A stretch of DNA of 64,000 nt from Rhynochetos jubatus (Eukaryota; Chordata; Aves; Eurypygiformes; Rhynochetidae), in assembly GCA_027574665.1 (NCBI GenBank), contig CM050657.1, forward strand, positions 19,145,700 through 19,209,699, in the 5' to 3' direction. Positions 26,451 through 37,545 of the stretch are shown in pieces. The position numbers were made by a program, and so were the translations under genes. Position 1 is the stretch's first letter. Every line of letters begins with the position of its first letter. The notes beneath the pieces are model-generated. The model was given only the letters and a program-made list of their open reading frames with translations, was not told where the DNA came from and ran no database searches.

Positions 26451-27945
26451 TAACCAAGATCTCAGGGTACACTGTGGTATGCTGCAAAATTTAGCCTGTG
26501 TGCAGCTGATGAGATTGCTGGTGTGAACGGGAACTGCTGGCAGGAGGAAAGCCTGCAAGAGGAAGCTCTGCTTGTATGCTTGCATTAGCGCTGCCAAAAT
26601 CTAAAAGTTTCAACATACAGCAGAAGTTTTTAACCACTTCGCGTGCTTAAATCAAAGAAATGCAATGATGACTTGATATGTATCACCATTCCTACTAACA
26701 TTAGACACTTACAGAGGACTGTTTGGCTGAAGACCACAAGGTATATCACAAAATATGTCACAAGTCATTAGCTAACTAATGGCAGAACAGTCAGGACGAA
26801 TTAGGCAAGAGACTGAAAGGGTCACTTTACTCATCATTTAAGATGGATGTTAGTGGTAGAGCTCGGAAGCTATTAAAATCGCAGCAAAACAGTTTGTACA
26901 GGGAGTGGAAGAAGACTTTATCCAAGCAAAGTTGCAGAGAGGATTTAGGAAGATGAAGTTCAATTTTCTGTGCTGGACTTCAGCCAAGAACTCTGGGAAA
27001 AGCGCTTTTCCTTCTGCAGGAATTGAGATGATGTCAAAGTAATCTCCACCAGCTTTCACACATCAGGACAGGAAGAAGCAGTTCCCCAAGGCAAAGAAAC
27101 AGATTTGCCAAATTTCTTTAGGACTGTGCTTTCAGAGAAACCTGGAATATTTCACTTGACCATAACCCCACCCACACGGTTTTGGTTTTTGGGGTTTTTT
27201 GGAAACACAGCTCACTTTTCAAACAAAGCTGTTTCAAACTAGGTGGATCATTTTGCTGAAAAACAATGAAGTGTTGTGATAGTTCCCCGATCTCCTTTTC
27301 TATCTCACTGATAACAGTCTCTTCTCCCTAAAATCTTGTTGGAGTGTTGATTCAGCGATAAACTCTCATCTACTGAATCATCAACAGTTGAGGTCCACTG
27401 ATCAGCCAGACATTTTACAGCTGCGTTAGGAGAGTATGCTGCTCTGCGGCAGGATGGGACTCCTGCCCAGTACATTTTCAAACCCCAAATTCACTAATAT
27501 CCCAACAGGTGAACAAGCGGAATTGTTTGGGGTGCTGGGGTGAGGCAGGCTTTCCCCTTGAAGACAGATTGAAGATTTTTTTTTAAGAACAACAACTTAT
27601 GTTAAAAAAAAAAAAAACAAAACACTTTCAGAAACTGAGCTTTCCTGTGCAGCAGTACATACAAAAGCCAATATTTGAGAAGACAGTATGAATCAAGGTG
27701 TTCATAAATACAATTTCAAAAATAAATAAAAGAAAGTAGTTGGTGTTACTGCAGATAAGCAATCAGTAAGTTTACAACATCAGCAGGCAAGAGGGAACTG
27801 TGTCAGCCTTTTTTCTCTACATTGAGTGGCTTTCAAGAAACTAGATGATTTTAAATGAGATTATGTATTTTGCAAAGGAGAGGAACATTCTGACAGACTG
27901 AATCCAGAGTGGTTCCAAAAGCAGTGACTATAGCAGTATTCAGAG

Positions 27946-28020
27946 TTTAGCCTAGTTTAACATAGTGTTATAGCAACTGTGCAGAGCTGCTTCTGCAGAT
28001 TGTGTTAAACTAAGCTTAGC
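27946..28020. repeat. Imperfect inverted repeat (hairpin)
   Basis: TTTAGCCTAGTTTAACA near 27946-27962 pairs with TGTTAAACTAAGCTTA near 28003-28018 over about 16 bases with one or two mismatches; the loop is about 40 bases and contains its own short CAG-rich stem. It could be the remnant of a small inverted-repeat element or chance; no target-site duplication is obvious. Confidence 0.55.
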
Positions 28021-31000
28021 ACTACTTCTGTCATCTCACTGGAGTCACCGGTCTTATTCAAACACTACTAATAATGGTGCAGAATGTACTCTACTTGTTA
28101 CAGACAGACCATGGCATGCAGTTGCCATTTCTGGAAATACAAGTTTGGCTTTTCTTAGCATAAGCTGTCATTTATTTCAGCATGCTTTTTGCACAAGAAC
28201 AAGGTCACTGTATTTCTTTTTCTGCTTTTGAGAATCCCTTGCCTTCCCATCCCCTCATGTGAGTTTTTAAGTTATTGCATAGTCCATTAAATACACCCAG
28301 GACACCATATGGGCACGTGAACAGGAGCGGCTGGTTGTGAACAGTAGTGCCTAGCATGCGCAGCATGGATAATGACATTTAACTTGGCTTACCTACCAAG
28401 CTGAGATCCCCTGACATTCTATCTCTGAGGTGGTACCAGACCACATTTCTCAGTTCAGACAAAGTCATAAGTTAGAGTGGGGTCAACTGTAATCTAAGCA
28501 TCTCTAAGTTCCTCTGTACAATTTCCACCAGTACAGCTCAGTATCAGGAGAATAAGCATATAAAGCTGTCTAAAAGCAAGGACATCTGAATTAATGTAAG
28601 GAGTCTGATATGCCCATATCTGCATCTTTTCTGAATTTTGTCAGCTGCACAGCGATTCCTTTGGGATAGCACTGTGATAGGATGCCACCATGTAGAGTGC
28701 AGCCTAAGGCCATTTGGCATTGTAAAGCAATCCTGGAAACACCGCTGTGGGGTCACAGCATTTGCAAATGATGAATTCCAAAGTGCTGAAACTACTTTCA
28801 CTAAGATGTCAGCTAGTAAATATATTTCTCCTCTATTGGTATCTCTGATGTTAGAAGACTGCTCTTGACAAACACGGGAAAGATTTAAACCTCAGAAGGG
28901 AGAAAACCTATTTCAGTTGAAAGACCATCTTGGCTCTTGCACAAATGGGCATAAATGCATTATATATAAATTCAGTCTGGAAGTTACCAGGAAGTTTTAG
29001 GCATAAAAAGGCATATAGGCTTAGGATCAGCCTCCAACAGCAGCTACCGGAATTACCATGCCAAACGACACATGGTCACAGATGATCAGCAGATGACTTA
29101 ATAACCGGAATGGAAAGTTTAGGAAAGGGTCCTGGGCTCACTTCTGCCCCTAAACTGAGAAAATGCGCTTGGAGAAGACCAAGGAGGACTCCACCTTCCT
29201 GGCAATATAAGGACTGCTACCTTAAGGAAAGGTGAGATGCAAGGGGATGTGTGAGCTGCAGAAGAACTTCGGAAGTCTATACTATCTCTAAGGACAGAGC
29301 AGACAAACCACCAGCCCCTGCTTTCAAGGACAAGAGTGATAGAAAGGGAGCATGTACCCGAGGGTGAGCCTCAAAACTGCTGAAGGAAGAGTTATCAGAG
29401 ACTGCATGTCCTTCAAATCACCAAGCCTACAGGCTGTGACCCCACAGCCGCCTGCTATGCATCTGCAGGAGAAGGTCTAACCAGACGAGCAATAAGGCAT
29501 GAAAGCAATTTTTCTTCTTTACTCAAATAGTGCAGGCTATTGCTGACACTGAATAGCCTTGAATCAGTAGTAAGGTGAAAAATTGTAACTTGCAGAAAAA
29601 TAGGGCCACCTGTTTGCTTTGAAACTGGAGTTTAAAGTACAGAAGGGAATTTGTCCCTTTTTCTCATTAAGCTATACAGCTCTCATCATTTTTTGCTAAT
29701 CAAAATGCTGTGCTGATTTAACAGTGTCACTGTGTTCTGTGAAAAGCTTAAGATAGCTCTTTTATCACCAGCTAGAACACTACTGACTTGAAATTAGTTG
29801 TATACATGTAAAGGAAAACAGACTGTCTGTCCCTCTGCCAGAACAAACAACTCATATTCATCTGACTGCATAGAGTAGGGGTAAGCAATCCTTAAGGAGG
29901 AAGGAGTTTTAGGATCTTAATAGCTGTGGTATGACTGACTCAGCTTTTTGACATTCCTATTAGAAAATATAGATAATCCCATCAGCTGAAAACCAAACTA
30001 GGTCTGCAAGTAGTAAACCTCAGCCCTCCAAGTTCAGGTCGGTATCCCCTTTTAGTCAGGCTTGAAAACGTAGTGTCAGAAAGCTAGTTGAATAATTTGG
30101 GTTAGTTTATATGTCCGAGTTTGTTTTACAAAGCATACAACTGTACTAAGGAAAGACACATAAATAATTGAGGTTATGGATGCAAGCTCAAGGAGCTGCC
30201 AGCTGACTGTCTTTTGCACACCCCAGCACCTGAGCTACCTGCCTTTGCATCCTGGCTTTTCCCTTGGAAAAATAGAGGAAAGTTCAGATTCTCTCACTAT
30301 CCTAATTGTTTCAGTTTTCCTATGCAGAAATGAACAAAAAATCCAATTCTACAGAAAGACAAAAAAAAAAACTGTTGTCATAGCAACGGACACCTCACCC
30401 ACCCAACCCATCAACAGTGAGAGTCCCTTGGGGGCTCCGCAGTTCCCCAACACAGAGCGAGCTCCTGCAGCGAGGGAGGATTATTTTTACACTGTTATTT
30501 TGGGAACTGTCAGTGGTCTGAGTGCACTACCAGGTACCAGCCCCCACAACCAGGGGAAGGGCTGACCCACACCACTGCAGTTTGGCATCAGAGCTCCTCC
30601 AGTGGGGAGCAGCCGCACCACCCCACCCCCCCCTGCTACCGGCAGGAGCATTGCGTGGCGAGGACACAGTGTCCAGGACCATGAAAGAAAATAGATGCTT
30701 TGCCCGTACACACAAAGAGATCCAAGAGCTTCTGCTGGTTTTGTGACCTCCATCCTTCCTGTAACAGATTGAAAGGATCACTTCATAAACCAGATTTAGG
30801 AAAGCAGCTCTGACAAGTGCTGGGATCAGTCAAGGCCCAAAGGGACGTCCACATGGCCTATTATTTAATTTGACACCAATATACAATGTTGGTCAGTGTC
30901 TACACTTACTGGCCATTATTTCTGCACCACACACATTCTTTATCACTTGAGGTTGTCCAAGTGTCAAAAAGCAGCTCGCTCAGTCAGGGTCACGTCAGAG

Positions 31001-33999
31001 GCAAGAGGCAGCCTTCAACAACTAGTTTTTCCACACCCCTTGCCAGAAGTAAATCCGAACGTTGACAGTACAAGGTACATCCGTAACGTAGGGAGCACAG
31101 GGTATGAAGAGACACGAGAGCAAAGCAAGCACCATCTAGAGGCCAGAACAAACACGGACAGCATCCCTCTCAAAGTTGCCTTACATCTCTGTTGCCAAGC
31201 AATTCATCCCAGTTACCATCTTCTCTCCAAACGGCTCAACTGTGAAGCCAGCACAAACATGGGGACCTCCCACGACTCCTGGGATCTGTACACCGCATCC
31301 ATTTTGACTACTGCTTGTTTCATACCAGGTCACAGAGAGCCCACGATCTCGCTGGGCTTAGCGACCTCTTTTGTTGAGCATCCCCTGTCATTTTAAAAGA
31401 CTCATCATTTCCCCTGCATTGCTCAGCTCACATTTGTAAAGCTATTTCTATGTCCTTACATGGCACTTGAAATTAAACGAGAAACATTTGTTATGACTGC
31501 ATAGCAATCTCAACAGGACACAGAATGTTGTTACCTGCATGCAACTGTGGGACAGATAATAATATAATAAATGTATTCTAAACACAGGTGCTGTTTTCCC
31601 TGCAGGAAACTTACTTCTGCTTTCTAGCAACAGGCTAATGACCCAGAACTTTAGCAAAGACAGCAAGCGCACCCCATCACCAGCACAAAAAGTATTGGCA
31701 GGAGGAAGGGGTTTACAGCAGCTCCCAGTGCATTTAAGGTTCACTGGCCAAATGTTTAGAAGGAAGTTTTAGCCAGTCCTCTAAAGGAATTAACCTCATC
31801 AAGGTGATGTACATTAGATAACAGGGATTCTCACAACACCTTTTGACCCATTTTGGAGCTAGGCTACGCATAGGTAAATCCTCACATTAGTAACTCCATT
31901 CCTGCTTAATATTTGAGAGTTCTGTGTATCTCTCATCATCTAATGGTTTCAAAGTGTCTCTGTAACCTCAAAGTATGGAGTTCACCTTTGTTTAAGATGT
32001 ATGGAGATATTTAAAAGTTAACTGTGATTATTTTGCTCACTTTTCAAATCACATAATCGCATTAAAACAACTATATCCAACTTCTTGCAGTTATAAAAAA
32101 AAATTTGCCTTTTCTAATCTCAAAATAAAATAAGGAAGGTCATCCAGAAGAAAGCAATAGTTGATATTGCATCTCAGTACTGTTGTACTAGAGCTCTCAA
32201 ACACCCAGGTGCCTGCATCAGAGCTGATCTAAATAGAAATACTAAACTTCCTGTTAAACTGAAAAGAATAGAGGTGCACTTACCCTTTCCAAACACTTGC
32301 TCTGCTCTGGGCTAACCTGAGCAGTGGCTGAGGGCTTCTATTAGTACCACTTACTGCAGATCCAGGTGAGATCACTTGAAGTAGGGAGCAAAGGTAATTT
32401 TCTGCCACTCATCAGCCACCTGATCATAGCAGCAATTGGGGTTGAATGGCATAAAGGAGTGAAAGTTACTCTAATGTGCATAGGCTGTGCTTATTCCTTT
32501 GGCTCTGCCATCTGCAGAGCAATTCTCTCCCTTCAGGGCTTCTTTCTTTTCTATGCAGCTCAAGGGGAGCAGTCGAGGCTGAAGGAACTGACCTTGAGTC
32601 TTGCCCTTATACTTTTTCTGGCATTTGCAGTGGTAAGTGAACACACAAGCATTTAGCAACAATGGTAATTTCTTGTCTTTTTGGCAATGTAAGCCTTTGT
32701 TGCGTTCCAGAAAACTGCATGTTTCTTATACCTCTACCTTGTATTTTCTTGCCAGAGACTCGTGGCTGCTGCGAAGGATTTGGCTGTAGGCTGGCTGTTA
32801 GCGCCAGCAGCTGTCATGCAGCAAAATCTACCTTTGACTCCTTTATTACAAGTGCTGCGCGTGTCTGGAGATGGGCTGAGGGAGAGAGTTTAGGATCTGT
32901 GCTGTGCGCTTCGCTTACACGTATAGAAATATATCTTATTATTCTGCACCACCAAGTGGCCAGATGAAGCAGATTTTCAAGAAACCTTTCAGTCCAGGCT
33001 TACTACATGAACCCAGATGTGTTTGGTTATATTATGGAAGTTCATGCTGGCCCAGACTAGCAACTATGAGGAAAAAAAAAAGCCCATTTGAATATAAAGC
33101 CTAATGGTTTGGAAAGTGGAAGTGTCACATTTTCTCTGACATCCCCTAAGGTGTACTGTCAGAACGACTTCTGTTCTCATGTCAAACCGGGCTCTTCGGT
33201 GGGCTGAACACCTGAAATTCAGGCATGTTTTAAGTATTTCAAATTAGTAACTCAACATTGGCAGATAGTTTTGTAAATATGAGGCCAATATTTCTGTATA
33301 TCACATGAAGTGAATGTGTCAGAAGCAGAAACAGAATGTACGTCTTTATTCTTTACCGTTAGAGTTTAATCCCAATATATTTTAAAAATGTAAAAAAAAC
33401 CCCACAGCATTTCGTCCAGAAAAATGCATTACATGGTCTAAATGGGAGCTGTTTTCCCATTCTTTTGTACCTTAGGTTCTTTGTGCTCAGGAGGGTTCAA
33501 AGTTGACCTCTGAAGTAGTCACTGTATAGGTACAAATTGGAGCGAGGTCAGCTGCTGTCCAACACCACTTGTCTGAAGCCTTCACGTGATGTAAGAGCTG
33601 ATCCCAACTGACCTGTACCAAAGCCTCTTCCATCCAGCTCTTCACAAACTCCCATTTTCCTAGGACCTGTTATTGCAGGAGACAGGAAAAAGGACCTAGT
33701 CTGGCCCTTACACACTGCTGAAATGCTAGTTGTGTACATACTATCCTAAGTCCTATATAGCATAATATACTAACATGATATACTTCATACTTCAGCCACA
33801 TTGATAACGTGCTGAGAGATAAAGATGTTGGAGTTTGGTCACTAGCTGAAGATCTTCAACAATAATTTCATAAATAGTATTTCTATAACTAATATTTTAC
33901 TTAAGTTTTATTTCATAGTGTCTCAGGGGTAAGAGACTTGGATCAGTCTCTTACCAAAAGTCTTTGTTACCTGGATTTTTATGGACCACATGAGTAGGT

Positions 34000-34150
34000 A
34001 CTCACTGGGAGTTAGGGACCCAGCTCAGTGCTTTATGCCTTCATGTATTTCAATGGGAGCCAGGCTTTTAACCTGCCTAGATACTTCAATCTGTCCTTTA
34101 GTTGCTGAGTGTTCAGGTCGCTAAATATTTTTCGGTGCCCAGCCCTCTAA
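34000..34150. repeat. Remnant of an ancient amniote dispersed repeat (motif-defined)
   Basis: It contains ACTCACTGGGAGTTAGGGAC, then TTTCAATGGGAGCCAGG, then CTGCCTAGATACTTCAAT. This order resembles the 'gggagttaggcacct ... tttcaatgggag' blocks that I recall as common in turtle and crocodile genomes. It is highly decayed. Family name not assigned; borders are approximate. Confidence 0.42.
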
Positions 34151-34798
34151 CCATATTCAGACAGTGTAATTTCATTGTGCCCCTGTGTCTGGAAATTCAC
34201 TTTCCTATTGCATGTGTCACTCCGGTTCTGTGAATTGAGCCTCAGAGGCCATCAAAGAAAACTCTCTGACTTCGGCACATTTGGGATTGGACATAGGCCA
34301 TCCACATAGAGCCTTAATGTTTGCGTTTCTTTTGAAAGTGGAATTTTTACGTCCCTCATAAACCCCAAGGTCACAGTAGCAAGCGTTGGTCCTGACCTCT
34401 GCATGCTCCCTAATGGCTGAGGAACTGAGAAGTAAAATTGGGATGAAGGCACTCAAAAGGCTCGGATGGGTTTTGTGTGTGTGCCTTGCCATTCCTGTTG
34501 TAATGCACAGCAGTAAAGGCGGAATCTAGCAGGGATAAAAGCTGATGTTGAAAAACTAAACACGAATGCTGGAAATGTAAGCATGCTTCTCATTACTTAA
34601 AGAAGAACAAATTAAAAAGGAAGAATAAAAGAGGAAAGGCATTTGTCTGGAGTGCAGCAATGCCTGGAGACCTCTGCCACGATCAGAGTGACATTGTGCT
34701 AAGCATGCTGCGAGGAATTAGCAAAAGATAGCTCCAGGAGGACTTGCACACCAAAAAAGTAAATCAGTCAAATATGATAGTCTGAATTCCACAGCTGA

Positions 34799-34852
34799 TG
34801 CTGAGGAACAGAGATGAAGTGACTTGTCTGAGAATTGATTCCAGATTTGACT
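34799..34852 (+). repeat. MIR-like SINE core remnant
   Basis: CTGAGGAACAGAGATGAAGT followed by GACTTGTCTG resembles the MIR core block 'ctgaggcacagagaggttaagtgacttgcccaagg', and the next bases fit a shortened 'ggaattgaacccaga' segment. Only about 50 bases align by eye, so this is tentative. Confidence 0.45.
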
Positions 34853-35310
34853 GCGGCCCTGCACACATCTCCACCTTTGAAAGCAGTGCCACGCTGGGAG
34901 AAGGAAGCGTTGGCTACCACCAAGGAGTGGAAGGTCGCCAATTGGATGCCGTGTCGTGCTGCCGGTTGGACGGATCCTCGCTTCACCAGTCCGCAGCCTG
35001 CAGTAGGGATGGCAAAACACATTGCGGGGGTCTGTTCATCGACTGATTGCGTTCGACCCGCAGCAGCACTCCCGCAGCGGCAGGGTGGTGCTTGGGGTTA
35101 AGGATTTGCCAGCTTTAATCATCGAAAAGACAGCAGTTGTGGGGCACTATATCTATAGGATCCCAAATTGTAAATAACCACTTGCAAATGTTCTCTGACG
35201 GCTTTAGTACTCAAGGCTTTAGTACTTGAAAATTGCTGTAAATTTAGATTGCAAGTTCCTTCTTTCCGACAAGGCGGCGGCAGGAGGCCACCACCGCTCA
35301 CGTGCGCTGC
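34851..35310. other. CpG-dense intronic patch
   Basis: About 17 CpG lie within roughly 230 bases (34853-35080), close to what base composition alone would give, while surrounding introns are strongly CpG-poor. A second small cluster of about six CpG follows at 35265-35310 around GGCGGCGGCAGG. Open frames occur on both strands but none resembles a known protein. It may be an unmethylated regulatory element, an alternative promoter or an unrecognised insertion. Confidence 0.6.
35200..35229. repeat. 15-bp tandem duplication
   Basis: GGCTTTAGTACTCAA at 35200-35214 is followed directly by GGCTTTAGTACTTGA, with two mismatches at the end. It is too short for a satellite and is probably a local replication slip. 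Confidence 0.88.
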
Positions 35311-35584
35311 TAAGGACTGCAGTGCCAGTGACTGCCATTGTCACGGCAGCTAGAAGCTTTGTAGACCACCTCTAGTAGACCAGAGGTGCAGAATGACGTG
35401 GCGGATTTGTCTTCTCCCAATTTTGTGCTGCGTGGCAATTTCCCTTTTACACCTCAGTATGCAGTGAATGTCTTTCCCTGAAACCATCGTCGGCACTGGG
35501 TCAAGCAGGCTGGATGCTGGTTGCTCACCTTCTCTGCTTCATCCGCAGGATCCATATGTCATTCCTGGGATTAAACCCTGGCAC

Positions 35585-35865
35585 CATTGGGAGTCAGTGA
35601 GAGTTTTGCCAATGATTTTCAGGGCAATGAGGATTTCATCCTTTGTTCGTCCTGTGCCGGCTGGGCTAACGATGTTCAATTAGAAACTGCTCTTTGTTCT
35701 AGTGCAGTCAAGAGGATTTTTGCCAATGATTTGAATGAGCATTGGATAAAGCTTATGGCTAAATCCAGTCCTTATGCAGAAGTCCATGGATCCTGCTGAA
35801 TTGCTTTTCTCCCAGTGAAATTAATGGGAGCTGTATGAGAACATCTAAGGGAAGATTTAGTTCCC
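35585..35865. repeat. Cluster of three ancient-motif remnants
   Basis: The 15-mer TTTTGCCAATGATTT occurs exactly at 35604-35618 and again at 35718-35732. In both places it is followed by a sequence like 'caatgaggatttc' or 'gaatgagcattgg'. A third unit at about 35811 reads CAGTGAAATTAATGGGAGCT and then ACATCTAAGGGAAGATTTAG. All resemble the 'ttgccattgacttcaatgggagc...aggatttcaccc' phrase widespread in slowly evolving amniote genomes. No family name can be given from sequence alone. Confidence 0.5.
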
Positions 35866-36923
35866 GTTTGTAACAATATGTTACCCCCTGATACTGGGCC
35901 TGCTTTGAAATGTTTATTGTTAAATCCATGTATTTTTGGTTATATCTCATTAAGAACATAATACAGCCTTGGAAAGTACATTCTGAAAGAGTATTACAAC
36001 AGGATTGGGATTACTGTTTGTGAGACACTTTTAACTAGGGGGAAATTTCAAATTCAATTTACAGTAATGTCAAAGCACAATTAATATATAGGCAATGATA
36101 AGGGGAACATGCAGAAGTACACATTGATAGCACTACATCAACAAATAAACTTTTGGTGCTAGTAATTAGGTACACAAGATTATTATATGTTTAATTGACT
36201 AAAGTGACAATTTGGAATTACATCTAGTCACATTTAATTGGATTTGGAACCTCTAGAGGAAAGGAAACAGAGAGCAGTGTGGAGAAGCAGCCATAAAAGC
36301 AAACGGATTTTCTAAAGTCTGTTAAGGCTCTGCATTAATATCCATTGCACAGTGGTTTTTTAATATCCCTCAGCCTAGAAAGAGTAATGCAATGATTGTC
36401 ACAGACAGTGGGAGTACTAAAGCATACTCAATTAGGTAGCAAGATAGCTGATTACTTTTGGTTTGGGTGGGTTTTTTTAAGATATAGTTTAATCAAAGGT
36501 GAGCTATGTCTGAGTGTGCCATAGACAAGCAACATTCTCAGACTGCCAAGCTACAGGGTGTTACACGTGTTGATGTTGTCCTAGAAGAAATGTACTTACA
36601 TATTAGACATTTCACCCACAAAAACTTTAAAGCAAAAAAAGAAGAAAAGCGAGACTAAAATATTGTATAGCAGTCATGAATTATTTGCTCAGAGTAAAAT
36701 ATGGAAAAACTATTAAGAGAAAATGTAGGGTTGTTTTCTTGCAGTGTTTAGGTAACTAAAAAAATGTTTACTAATGCTTGTCTTAAAGTTGGACAAAGAC
36801 TGAGAGTTATGTGTAATCTTTCGATACACACCTCATTACAGTCTTTTAATGTTACCTCTTTTAAATACTGCTATATACATCCTTCTCTCCCTGTACACTC
36901 ATTTATTCTGCTTTTGTCATCAG

Positions 36924-37008
36924 GAGCGCCATGATTGCTGACTATATGTACTGGCTGACAGGAGGAACTGAGCAGCATATAAGCAAGCTCATCAAACTGT
37001 ATTGGCAG
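36924..37008 (+). CDS. SPATA16: SPATA16 exon (probable human exon 5)
   Basis: This 85-nt exon completes the split Arg codon (AG|G), encodes SAMIADYMYWLTGG and then TEQHISKLIKLYWQ, and ends in phase 0 at CAG|gtaaga, a strong donor. Its first residues finish helix B of TPR2 (Ala at TPR position 27), and the tail SKLIKLYWQ is a basic, amphipathic helix leading out of the repeat pair. The sequence fits the human DYMFWL and KLIKLYWQ blocks as I recall them. The acceptor is CTTTTGTCATCAG. Confidence 0.93.
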
Positions 37009-37483
37009 GTAAGAATTGATAGCCCAATGAGGAAGGAGTTGCCCATCTCACTATTAAGACCAAAATGAAGGATTACTGCTTAAAAGACTGCCGACAAAGG
37101 TAGCTCTTGGGCATATCAATCAACAGGACACTATACAGTACTACCGTATTTATAATGAAGTAGATTTTCTTGGACTAATTTTAAGGGCAAAATTCAAGGT
37201 TGTTAACCCTTGGCTCATACTTCAATTTTATGGACTGCTATAAAATTTAATTCTGGATACTGTATAGTCCCCTAAGCTATTTTTTGTGAAGTCTTCCTAC
37301 CTTAGTGGCACTTTTTTTTTGGCAATTTGCATGATACTAATCCTCTGACACCTTTCCAAACTCTTCAACCGGAAGGGGAGGAAAAAATGACTGTAACAAA
37401 TGGTCTCAGAGGAACCTAAAGTGCTCCGTGAAGGATGGCTAGGTAAGACCCCAGTCTACAAAGATTACTTATGTGGGGGGTAG

Positions 37484-37545
37484 ACCATTGACTTCAATGA
37501 GACTCGTCTCTTGAGTGATACTTATTTGAGACGGCTCTTCAGTCA
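37484..37545. repeat. Ancient amniote repeat remnant (motif-defined)
   Basis: ACCATTGACTTCAATGAGAC is followed by CTTGAGTGATACTTATTTGA. This resembles the recurrent 'ccattgacttcaatgggactactcctgagtaa' phrase of turtle and crocodile DNA. Only about 60 bases are recognisable. Confidence 0.45.

Larger units (their letters stand above)
26053..36923 (+). other. SPATA16: SPATA16 intron, ~10.9 kb (intron 4 by human numbering)
   Basis: It starts GTACTC and ends CTTTTGTCATCAG. It holds a GAAA repeat at 26416, an imperfect hairpin at 27946, ancient motif remnants near 34000 and 35585, a MIR-like core at 34799, a CpG-dense patch at 34851 and a 15-bp tandem duplication at 35200. The longest open frame in the window is here (30896-31396, 166 codons, +). 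It matches no family I know and is most likely chance. Confidence 0.85.

Noticed and set aside
26278-26597. Minus-strand frames with Ser/Phe-rich stretches
   Set aside because: They are the translation of the GAAA repeat; no family match.
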